From an uncultured Elusimicrobia bacterium (GTDB taxonomy: Bacteria > Elusimicrobiota > Endomicrobiia > Endomicrobiales > Endomicrobiaceae): 12,088 nt of DNA. The DNA is taken from contig CAMVLN010000036.1 in the NCBI GenBank assembly GCA_947168325.1, positions 1-12,088 on the forward strand, given 5' to 3'. The notes beneath the pieces are model-generated. The model worked only from the letters and a program-made list of their open reading frames with translations, did no database searches and was not told the DNA's origin. The translations under genes were made by a program, and so were the position numbers. Position 1 is the first letter of the stretch; each line of letters begins with the position of its first letter. Below are positions 1 to 6,461 of this stretch, piece by piece.

Positions 1-1069
1 ATGATGATTTATTATTTTTATTGTTAAAGTTATTTAAACTTGTAATAAATTTATTATAATCAGCAGTTCCTTTATCATTTATTTTTCTTGAAATTATCAT
101 AGGTTCTATATCTGACGGTCTATTAGGTATATAATATTGTTCCAACCAATCTAAGTATCTTTGTATTTGAATTGTTATTTCAGGATAAGCATTAGTTGAT
201 TTTAATTCTATAGGTATTATTTTTCTATTTATATCTTTGATAGAAAGCATAATATCTATTTTTTGCATACCTACACCACAAGAAACTTCATTCCCTAACC
301 ACTCAATATTATAATTTTTGAATATATTAATATTATTTATATTCTGCAAAATATATGTTTGCAAATGTGCTTCAAATTGATTGCCTTTATTATATTTCCT
401 TATTAATCTTGGTAGTATATTAATTTTATCTTGCCTGCCTTCATATTTGTTTGTCTTTTCTATGTTAATAATTTTTTGATTGTTTTTATCAAAAGAAAAA
501 TTGTTTCCAAATAATATTCGTCTTGAATTCTTTTTTCTAATTAAATCAATAAGTCGTTCACTTTCATATATAGTAATCATTGTGTTTCCACGATTTCCTT
601 TTAATTTTCTATATATTAAGCTCCATAACATTTGATTTGGTGATTGAATATTTTTTATTTCATCCAAAGCTTCCCATTCAGTAACACCATCTGCATAAAC
701 TTGTTCAGGTTCAATCAATGCTCTAAATGTTAGCGATTTTTTCAAAAGTTCTTTTAAATATTGTTTTTCATCATTGTTATCTAAAAAAGAAAAATTTCCT
801 TTTATCTTGAAAACACCATAAAACTTACCATCAAAAATTTTTTCTTTTTTGTTTTGTTGTAAGTAAAATATTACATAATCTCCTTTCCTTACTCTTTGGA
901 TATCAGCCATCATTCCAAGTAAATTGTTTTCTGTAGTAGAGAATAATTTGCTATTAGATGTATCGTTAAAATCAATTTTTCTATCCTTAGCACCAGTTCC
1001 AACAAATAAGTATTCTAAGTGATATTTAAAAGTTGTAGAGTCAACGATAAAAACATGTGTTGTAGCCAC
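1..1069 (-). CDS. EVE/PUA-like domain plus PD-(D/E)XK nuclease, partial (3' end off the left edge)
   Basis: I read 356 codons from a GTG at 1069 with no stop before the window edge. The GTG is preceded by AAGAAGG (1077-1083) at 7-base spacing, which decides the start; no ATG fits as well. The N-terminus (THVFIVDSTTFKYHLEYLFVGTG, here about residues 4-26, then a hydrophobic 'GDYVIFYLQ' strand and 'GKFYGVFKIKG') looks like an EVE/PUA-like fold, a class that often reads modified bases. The C-terminal part has a nuclease core: Glu233, then 'QKIDIM' with Asp272, then 'PIELKS' with Glu288 and Lys290, the D-(15)-ExK spacing of NucS-like/DUF91 PD-(D/E)XK enzymes. The gene follows the HNH endonuclease with a 21-base gap, so it is probably the third gene of the restriction-modification operon. 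Whether it is a modification-dependent (type IV-like) nuclease or an accessory of the HNH enzyme cannot be told from sequence. The fold assignments are inferred from motifs only. Confidence 0.72.
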   Translation of the reverse strand, partial: MATTHVFIVDSTTFKYHLEYLFVGTGAKDRKIDFNDTSNSKLFSTTENNLLGMMADIQRVRKGDYVIFYLQQNKKEKIFDGKFYGVFKIKGNFSFLDNNDEKQYLKELLKKSLTFRALIEPEQVYADGVTEWEALDEIKNIQSPNQMLWSLIYRKLKGNRGNTMITIYESERLIDLIRKKNSRRILFGNNFSFDKNNQKIINIEKTNKYEGRQDKINILPRLIRKYNKGNQFEAHLQTYILQNINNINIFKNYNIEWLGNEVSCGVGMQKIDIMLSIKDINRKIIPIELKSTNAYPEITIQIQRYLDWLEQYYIPNRPSDIEPMIISRKINDKGTADYNKFITSLNNFNNKNNKSS

Positions 1070-1090
1070 AATTATACCTTCTTATGTTTA

Positions 1091-1714
1091 TTATTTTTCA
1101 TCAAGTAATTTCTTTGAAATAGATTCAGCCACTTCTTTTGTTATTTTTCTAACACTTTCCTTTCTATATTCCACAGGGTCGTATTGATAACAACCTTTAC
1201 AGCCTAAATCTTCAGTATATTTTTCATTACCTTCATAATAAGAATAAGGATTTCCTTTTATATTTTTAGCATCCCAACGAATATTCGTTTTTTTACATTC
1301 TTTGCAAATTTGTCTTTTTACATCATTAGCTGCTTTACATAATGGTTGAAAATCTTCTATTTTTTGACTTTTCAAATTTGAAATTCTCTCATCATTTTTT
1401 CTGCCGTCTTTATGATCTATTTCTATTTTTGTGTTTTCGGAAAAGCCTTTGATTCCAAGCATAACACATTTTTTATCTTTATAAAAATTTTTAATATCTT
1501 GTCTTATAGCATCTATAGAATTACCAGAAGTAATACTTTTATTCGTTTCAACAATAAATTTTTTAACAAGAGAAGAACTTTCTCTAAACCAACTACCGCC
1601 GTTACCTAACTTTAATTTTTCATATTTTCCAGTAAATTCCTCAACTGAAACCCAACGACTTATACCATCTTTATTAGGTTTTGCTAATTCTAAGAAAAGT
1701 TCTTTTTTTGTCAT
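1091..1714 (-). CDS. HNH type II restriction endonuclease, NlaIII/IceA1-like
   Basis: This 207-residue protein has a beta-beta-alpha-metal (HNH) nuclease centre: 'IEIDHKDGRKND' with Asp100-His101, 'PLCKAANDVKRQIC' with Asn130, and two zinc-ligand pairs, Cys137/Cys140 and Cys172/Cys175 ('GCKGCYQYDPVEYRK'). The N-terminal 'AKP...SRWV', 'LGNGGSWFRESSSL' and 'TSGNSIDAIR' segments match what I remember of NlaIII and Helicobacter IceA1, which cut at CATG; specificity is therefore an inference from family. It lies one base downstream of the methyltransferase stop codon, so the two are probably translated together, with an AAAGG-type ribosome site inside the end of the methyltransferase gene. It would cut unmethylated foreign DNA while the upstream methyltransferase protects the host. 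At 207 residues it is shorter than the roughly 230 I recall for the family; the difference seems to fall just after residue 71, where a segment seems to be missing. All catalytic and zinc residues are present. Confidence 0.88.
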   Translation of the reverse strand: MTKKELFLELAKPNKDGISRWVSVEEFTGKYEKLKLGNGGSWFRESSSLVKKFIVETNKSITSGNSIDAIRQDIKNFYKDKKCVMLGIKGFSENTKIEIDHKDGRKNDERISNLKSQKIEDFQPLCKAANDVKRQICKECKKTNIRWDAKNIKGNPYSYYEGNEKYTEDLGCKGCYQYDPVEYRKESVRKITKEVAESISKKLLDEK

Positions 1715-1715
1715 T

Positions 1716-2507
1716 TTATTTTACCTTTTTGAATACAAATATATACTCGTGTTTAAATAAAAAATAATCACTTTTTAAAGCTCTATATTTCCATATTCCA
1801 GCTTGACCTAATTTGCCTCTATTGCCTTCAATATTTTTTACAATTATTCCTTTCAATTTCGCTTTAAAATTTTTCTTTATCATATCCATACAATAAAAAG
1901 ACAAAGGAATAACTTCGCTATTTTTATAAACATCTCCTATTACTATAGCAAAATATTTGTTTATTTCTAAATACTTTAGAAAATTTTTACATATTGTTTT
2001 AAATTTATCCAAAAAATCTTCTAAATTTTTTATGTTAGATAAGTCATTTTTATCATCGGTAAATTTTACAATATCCATATAAGGTGGATGCATTAACACA
2101 AATTGAACTTGTTGACCATCAAGATTATTATAAGCAATTTTTATATTCTTATCTATTTCTTTTTCATCCAAAGAATTACAATTTTCTATGTAATATTTAT
2201 CTTGATATAAAGTTTGTCCCATCGTATCTTTAATATAATCTATCATTTGTTGGTTTATATCAAAACCTATATATTTTCTGTTAAGATTTTCACATTCAAA
2301 TAAAGTGGTTCCACTTCCTGCAAAAGGTTCTAATATGATATCTTGCTCTTTTGTATATCGTCTGATTAATTGATTTGGTATTTGTGGTATGAAATTTCCG
2401 TGATATATATTTTTATGTTTTCCTGTTTTATCTCTTTGTGGAATTAGCCACAAAGAATCAACATTTATTTCTGTTTCTATAGTATTATTTTTTATCAATT
2501 CATTCAT
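1716..2507 (-). CDS. DNA amino-methyltransferase (N6-A or N4-C) of the R-M operon
   Basis: This 263-residue AdoMet-dependent DNA methyltransferase carries the cofactor motif 'EPFAGSGTT' at residues 60-68, an acidic motif II 'GFDIN' at 81-85, and a catalytic motif IV 'HPPY' at 140-143. Motif I precedes motif IV and the C-terminal third is left for target recognition, so the motif order is gamma-like, although the segment before motif I ('PQIPNQLIRRYTKEQDIILEPF') looks like the end of beta-class enzymes. The first residue of motif IV is His instead of the usual Asp, Asn or Ser. It is the first gene after the promoter at 2552-2580 and is followed with one base gap by the HNH nuclease, an order that lets protection precede cutting. 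By partnership it is expected to modify the adenine of the same site (CATG if the nuclease call is right). The ATG at 2507 has no clear ribosome binding site upstream. Confidence 0.9.
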   Translation of the reverse strand: MNELIKNNTIETEINVDSLWLIPQRDKTGKHKNIYHGNFIPQIPNQLIRRYTKEQDIILEPFAGSGTTLFECENLNRKYIGFDINQQMIDYIKDTMGQTLYQDKYYIENCNSLDEKEIDKNIKIAYNNLDGQQVQFVLMHPPYMDIVKFTDDKNDLSNIKNLEDFLDKFKTICKNFLKYLEINKYFAIVIGDVYKNSEVIPLSFYCMDMIKKNFKAKLKGIIVKNIEGNRGKLGQAGIWKYRALKSDYFLFKHEYIFVFKKVK

Positions 2508-2551
2508 TATTAATTTTTACAAATTTTTAGATTTTAAACAATTTATTATTG

Positions 2552-2580
2552 ATTATATTTTCCATTATCTATTGTTGCAA
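2552..2580 (-). promoter_or_regulatory. Sigma70-type promoter of the R-M operon
   Basis: On the minus strand there is a -35 box TTGCAA (2575-2580), a 17-base spacer and a consensus -10 box TATAAT (2552-2557). A start of transcription near 2545 would give a leader of about 38 bases to the methyltransferase ATG at 2507. Match and spacing are very good, but in A+T-rich DNA a TATAAT alone is common; the paired -35 and position make the call. Confidence 0.7.
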
Positions 2581-2584
2581 TATA

Positions 2585-2694
2585 GATATTAATATTTCAT
2601 GATATAATGAAATAACTGGTAAATAAATTATATTTTAAGCATATTAAGCACTCAATTGAATTAGTTGTAATATTATAATCTAAATATTAATATC
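2585..2694. repeat. 13-bp inverted repeat arms flanking 84 bases
   Basis: GATATTAATATTT (2585-2597) and its exact reverse complement AAATATTAATATC (2682-2694). The inner ATATTAATAT is itself palindromic and all-A/T, so chance is quite possible in this composition. Confidence 0.35.
2593..2614. promoter_or_regulatory. Dyad (8-bp arms) upstream of the R-M promoter, candidate operator
   Basis: A perfect inverted repeat has arms TATTTCAT (2593-2600) and ATGAAATA (2607-2614) around a 6-base spacer GATATA. It lies 14 bases upstream of the -35 box, counted from the 18-base core at 2595-2612. The core recurs upstream of ppdK (9298-9315) with only two, mutually compensating changes. Its position suits an activator binding just upstream of RNA polymerase. 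It also contains TGATATAAT, an extended -10 reading to the right, so a plus-strand promoter is an alternative. Confidence 0.45.
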
Positions 2695-2700
2695 AATGTA

Positions 2701-2755
2701 AAATTTTAAAAATAAAACAAAGTAACTGTATACATAAATTTTAAAAATACAAAGT
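2701..2755. repeat. Imperfect direct repeat pair
   Basis: AAATTTTAAAAATA followed by CAAAGT occurs at 2701-2723 (with three extra A between the two blocks) and again at 2736-2755. The units start 35 bases apart. No function is evident; slippage or a remnant of duplication is possible. Confidence 0.4.
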
Positions 2756-2798
2756 CGTAGTTAGAAATTGCAAATCGTTATATTATTATTTTATTCTT

Positions 2799-4715
2799 TT
2801 AAAAGGATGAAATGATAAATCTTATCAATCCACCAAATAATATAGCATAAGTTGTTATAGCAACAAAAACTATAGATGCAATTTTTATACCATGCTCTTT
2901 TATTACCATCAAACTTTGTGCAAGACACGGAACAAACAGTGTAATAACTACTGCACTTACTAAAATTTGGCTTGCATTTAAAAGTCCATCTTGTGCCAAA
3001 TTATAAATTCCAGATGCTCCGTAATCTCTTCTTAAAAACCCCATAATAAATGTACTTGTAGTTTCTATAGGTAAGCCTAAAAATTTTACTACTATTGGTG
3101 AAAACCATTTTTCAAGTGTTGTAAGCAGATGAATTTTGTCCATAAAAAATAAACCGACAGTAGCTAAAATAAATAGAGGAACAACCTCTTTCATATACCA
3201 AACAAGCCGCATTTTAACTTTAGATAAAATATTTATTATTGATGGTATCCTCATTTTAGGAATTTCTATAATGAAGTTGGTAGATTCTCCTTTAACAAAA
3301 CAATCTAAAATTTTTCCTATTAAAAAAAGTGAAAACAATATACACAATAGCCAAAACATCGTTGCTTTAAAAGATACTGATGATAACATTGCAAGAATTA
3401 TTCCTAACTGTGCTGAACATGGTATTGCAAGAGATAGCAAAATTATAACTATTAATCTTTCTTTTTTGGTTTCAAGTATTCTTGAGCTTAATACTGCCAT
3501 TGTTCCACAACCTAACCCTAACACCATAGGAAGAACAGCTTTCCCATTTAATCCTAAAAGAGCAAACAATCTGTTAAGTATTACAGACAGTCTCGGTAAA
3601 TATCCGGAATCTTCAAGTATTCCAAAAAAAGAAAAGAAAGCAATAACTATAGGAAATATTATCGCAAAAGCATAAGGTATTGCCATTGTAAAAATACCGT
3701 ATTGCCCTACAAACAAATCTTTTATGAAATTTACAAAAGGACTTGTTCCCAAATAATCAAAACAGTTTGCAATAAACGGATTTATTAGTTCTTCAAAAAC
3801 TTTTGTCTGTATCCAATCTACAACAAAACCAGCAATAAACACTCCTATAAATTCATACATTATAAAAATTATGAACAACATTACTATTGCCCCCCAAAAT
3901 GGATGCAAACAAATGTTGCCTAACTTTTCCATAAAACTTTTATGTATTCTGTGTTTTATTTTTTTTACTTTGGAAGCTATCTTCAATATTGTTTCATTGT
4001 TATCATGAAATATTTGTGCCGCAAACATTTTATATTCGTTCTTAACAGTATCTGCAACTAGCTTAAAAACTTTATCTTGTACCTTTTGTGGAACATACTG
4101 CTTTATATCTTTATCTCCAGACAGCAAATATACTGCCAATGCTTTAGATATTGAAGATTTATCTTTTAAGATATTTTCTATAACTTCAATATCTTTTTTG
4201 TTTTTATATTCAACAACTAAATTGCTTACAGTTGCTTGTGAAATAAATTTTAAAATATCACTTACACCGTCACCTGTTGTTGCAGTGCAACAAGTTACAG
4301 GAACACCCAAAATGTTTATTAAATTTTTTATGTTTATCCTTATTCCTGCCTGTAATGCTTCATCTCTCATATTTAAAACAAGAACCATAGGAATTTTAAA
4401 TAGTGTAAGTTCACAAAACAAATGTAGAGACCTTTCAATATTTTTCATATCACAAACTTGAACTATTATATCTGGCTTTTCTTTTATAATAAGATCTCTT
4501 GTAACTTGTTCATCTTCGGATAACGGCATTAATGAATATGTACCTGGAGTATCTACAACTTGATATTGCTGCACACCAATTGTAATATTTCCTCTTGTTA
4601 CATCAACGGTTGTTCCTGCATAGTTTGATACAACGGCATACTGTCCTGTAAGTTTATTAAATATTACTGACTTACCTACATTAGGATTACCCACAAATGC
4701 TATAAGTTTCGACAT
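2799..4715 (-). CDS. feoB: Ferrous iron transporter FeoB (variant gate motif)
   Basis: This 638-residue inner-membrane Fe(II) importer has an N-terminal G-protein domain: G1 'GNPNVGKS' (9-16), the switch Thr region 'AGTTVDVTRG' (33-42), G3 'DTPG' (55-58) and G4 'NMRD' (115-118). After a helical linker come two Gate/Nucleoside-recognition halves with many membrane helices from about residue 270. The gate cysteine is Cys403 in 'GLGCGTMAVLSSRILETKKER'; the more familiar FeoB reads CGVPA at this place, so this is the 'CGTMA' variant, followed by 'IPCSAQLG' and a second 'VPCLAQS' near the C-terminus. The length is at the short end for FeoB. There is no feoA next to it or fused to it. It starts one base after the queF stop, and its ribosome site AAGGAGA (4727-4733) lies in the last codons of queF, so the two are almost certainly cotranscribed. 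Iron specificity is inferred from family. Confidence 0.93.
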   Translation of the reverse strand: MSKLIAFVGNPNVGKSVIFNKLTGQYAVVSNYAGTTVDVTRGNITIGVQQYQVVDTPGTYSLMPLSEDEQVTRDLIIKEKPDIIVQVCDMKNIERSLHLFCELTLFKIPMVLVLNMRDEALQAGIRINIKNLINILGVPVTCCTATTGDGVSDILKFISQATVSNLVVEYKNKKDIEVIENILKDKSSISKALAVYLLSGDKDIKQYVPQKVQDKVFKLVADTVKNEYKMFAAQIFHDNNETILKIASKVKKIKHRIHKSFMEKLGNICLHPFWGAIVMLFIIFIMYEFIGVFIAGFVVDWIQTKVFEELINPFIANCFDYLGTSPFVNFIKDLFVGQYGIFTMAIPYAFAIIFPIVIAFFSFFGILEDSGYLPRLSVILNRLFALLGLNGKAVLPMVLGLGCGTMAVLSSRILETKKERLIVIILLSLAIPCSAQLGIILAMLSSVSFKATMFWLLCILFSLFLIGKILDCFVKGESTNFIIEIPKMRIPSIINILSKVKMRLVWYMKEVVPLFILATVGLFFMDKIHLLTTLEKWFSPIVVKFLGLPIETTSTFIMGFLRRDYGASGIYNLAQDGLLNASQILVSAVVITLFVPCLAQSLMVIKEHGIKIASIVFVAITTYAILFGGLIRFIISSF

Positions 4716-4716
4716 T

Positions 4717-5103
4717 TTACTTCTTATCTCCTTTTATATTACCTGCAGATACTGTCGTTGTAATTCCACCTCTAATTTTAAAAATCAACTCTACAAAAAT
4801 TTGTTTTGTTTCTAATATATCTTTTAAATCTTTTATTATGCTGTTTACAACAGACTCATGTACCATACCAACCATTCTATAAGATTGTAAATACATTTTT
4901 AACGATTTTAATTCTACTACAACTTTGTTTGGAACATAACAAATTTTTAAGTGAGCAAAATCTGGAAGTCCAGTCCAAGGACAAAGGCATGTAAACTCAT
5001 CTGTTTCTATACAAACATTTATATTTTTTCCTATATACTGGTAAGGCATAACTTGTAGTAATTCTTTTGATACTTTACTAAATTCTGGCATTGTTTTTTT
5101 CAT
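4717..5103 (-). CDS. queF: NADPH-dependent 7-cyano-7-deazaguanine (preQ0) reductase, short type
   Basis: This 128-residue unimodular QueF reduces preQ0 to preQ1 in queuosine biosynthesis in the cytoplasm. The catalytic Cys41 lies in 'FTCLCPWTGLPDFA' with Asp48; the QueF signature 'VELKSLKMYLQSYR' covers residues 63-76; the substrate-contact pair His82-Glu83 sits in 'MVHESV'; and 'RGGI' (111-114) matches the conserved C-terminal motif. It is somewhat shorter than Bacillus subtilis QueF (165 residues), with little N-terminal extension, but no key residue is missing. The ATG has the ribosome site AAGAGGA at 5108-5114. It lies 46 bases downstream of the ompA-like gene and one base upstream of feoB. 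No other queuosine genes (queC, queD, queE, tgt) are in the window, so preQ0 must be made from elsewhere or taken up. Confidence 0.94.
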   Translation of the reverse strand: MKKTMPEFSKVSKELLQVMPYQYIGKNINVCIETDEFTCLCPWTGLPDFAHLKICYVPNKVVVELKSLKMYLQSYRMVGMVHESVVNSIIKDLKDILETKQIFVELIFKIRGGITTTVSAGNIKGDKK

Positions 5104-5149
5104 ATATTCCTCTTGTTTTTTGTTATTATTGAATATCTTCTTTTATATT

Positions 5150-6394
5150 CTATATATTATTTTCTTCTTTATTTTTTACTACTTCTGTTTCTTTTAATTT
5201 TGTTTGTTCGTCATTTTTATTATAATTACTATCTTGAGTTTTTAATATTATTATAGCAACTCTTCTGTTTTGTGCTCTACCTTTTTCTGTTTTATTTGTG
5301 GCTATAGGATTTTCATCTCCATAACCAACAACATTTAATCTTTCTGCTAAAATTCCTTTTTGTACAAAATAAGCATACACCGCTTGAGCTCTATCATAAG
5401 ATAGCTGAAGATTGGTAGTTTTTTTACCTGTAGAATCGGTATAACCTTCTATTAAAACTTTATTTGCTGGATAAGCATTTAACAAACCAATAGTTTCATT
5501 TAGGGAATTTATAGCTTCGCTTTTTAATTCAGATTTTCCAGAAGCAAACAATATATTACTAGACAAATTAACAACTAATCCTCTAGGTTCTTCTTTTACA
5601 ACTATTTCTGAAATATCTTTTCCTACTACTTGTTCAAAAACTGTAATATTTGTTGATAATGATGTTTTATTATGTACAATATCATACACTGTCAATATAA
5701 TTTTATATTCACCAGCAGGAACGACTAAATCGTAATTATCATCTTTCCCATCCCAACTAATGCTTTGTGGAATTTCATTAAATCTATCAAAAATCCACTC
5801 TTTTATAATCTTATTTTTGAAACTAAATATTTGCAATGTAGTATTCGTTTTATCAATTTTATTTTCATCACCAATATTAAATGTAAACTTAACCTCGTTT
5901 ACAAATTTATTTTTTTCTTTATCTGCCAAAGCTGTATCTATAGAAGAATTCAAAGATATAAAAGGTGTTGTAATATCTATAACAATTTCATCTTTTTGTT
6001 CTATTTTTATATTTTGTCCATTTATTGTAGCAGTAAATATATATTTATAGTTTCCGTCTAAAACATTACCTTTATTATCTTGTCCATTCCAAACTAATGT
6101 TTTTGGAATTTCTTTTTCGCCAAAAAAAGAATATATCACATTGTTTGTTTGTGCATTTAAAATATCTAATTTCCAATTTTTTATTCTAATTTTTTCTTGT
6201 AAAAGAGAAAAACTAAAGGTTAGTGTATCAAAAAAGTCATCGTTATTAGGTGCAAAGATTTTATTATCTATTGATATTGCAACAAAATCTTTTCCATCTA
6301 AAAAGTCTATATCTTCTTGTACATTTGCAAACAAAGAAACACTTATTACAAAAGAAACAAATAAACAAATAAATAATTTCAATATTTTGTTCAT
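5150..6394 (-). CDS. Secreted Ig-like repeat / OmpA-family peptidoglycan-anchored protein
   Basis: This 414-residue protein has a signal peptide (residues 1-23, 'KILKLFICLFVSFVISVS' then 'LFA', cleavage probably after Ala23). Two FlgD-type Ig-like repeats follow, each ending in the pattern W-x-G-x-D plus 'G-x-Y': 'VWNGQDNKGNVLDGNYKYIF' near 101-120 and 'SWDGKDDNYDLVVPAGEYKI' near 213-232. The OmpA C-terminal domain (about 275-385) has 'SNILFASGKSEL', 'IEGYTDSTG' with Asp320, 'LSYDRAQAV' with Arg335 and 'RAQNRRVAI'; Asp320 and Arg335 correspond to the pair that binds diaminopimelate in peptidoglycan. The tail after 385 is polar and Lys/Glu/Asn-rich. Role inferred: a periplasmic or outer-membrane protein tying the envelope to peptidoglycan. 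There is no beta-barrel domain. The ATG at 6394 lacks a ribosome binding site and lies directly after the ppdK terminator T-tract, so its own promoter or read-through is unclear. Confidence 0.87.
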   Translation of the reverse strand: MNKILKLFICLFVSFVISVSLFANVQEDIDFLDGKDFVAISIDNKIFAPNNDDFFDTLTFSFSLLQEKIRIKNWKLDILNAQTNNVIYSFFGEKEIPKTLVWNGQDNKGNVLDGNYKYIFTATINGQNIKIEQKDEIVIDITTPFISLNSSIDTALADKEKNKFVNEVKFTFNIGDENKIDKTNTTLQIFSFKNKIIKEWIFDRFNEIPQSISWDGKDDNYDLVVPAGEYKIILTVYDIVHNKTSLSTNITVFEQVVGKDISEIVVKEEPRGLVVNLSSNILFASGKSELKSEAINSLNETIGLLNAYPANKVLIEGYTDSTGKKTTNLQLSYDRAQAVYAYFVQKGILAERLNVVGYGDENPIATNKTEKGRAQNRRVAIIILKTQDSNYNKNDEQTKLKETEVVKNKEENNI

Positions 6395-6396
6395 AA

Positions 6397-6443
6397 CATA
6401 AAAATATAAAATCGGACTAGTCGTCTTTATGACCAGTCCGATT
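6397..6443 (-). terminator. Rho-independent terminator of ppdK
   Basis: Reading the minus strand, a hairpin begins 18 bases after the ppdK stop codon. The outer stem is a perfect 9 bp (6435-6443 with 6410-6418: AATCGGACT / AGTCCGATT), followed by one A-C mismatch and three more pairs (GTC/GAC, 6420-6422 with 6431-6433) around an 8-base loop. A T-rich run (TTTTATATTTTTAT) follows directly. This T-run ends three bases before the ompA-like ATG. Confidence 0.8.
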
Positions 6444-6461
6444 AATTACCATCTATACAAA

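Larger units (their letters stand above)
2508..2798. other. A+T-rich intergenic region between R-M operon and feoB
   Basis: This stretch of 291 bases has no credible gene on either strand. It holds the R-M promoter, the dyad at 2593-2614, a 13-base inverted repeat (2585-2597 against 2682-2694) and a pair of imperfect direct repeats (2701-2723 and 2736-2755). I see no convincing hairpin-plus-T-run terminator for feoB, which ends at 2799 and reads towards this region. Confidence 0.6.

Noticed and set aside
2600..2608. Extended -10 TGATATAAT as a rightward promoter for a small RNA.
   Set aside because: No -35 box, no terminator and no gene follow on the plus strand; the same bases are better explained as the spacer of the repeated dyad, though this cannot be excluded.
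3136..3675. Plus-strand open frame of 179 codons inside feoB.
   Set aside because: It lies wholly within a well-supported membrane protein gene on the other strand and has no domain signature or ribosome site; it is a composition shadow.
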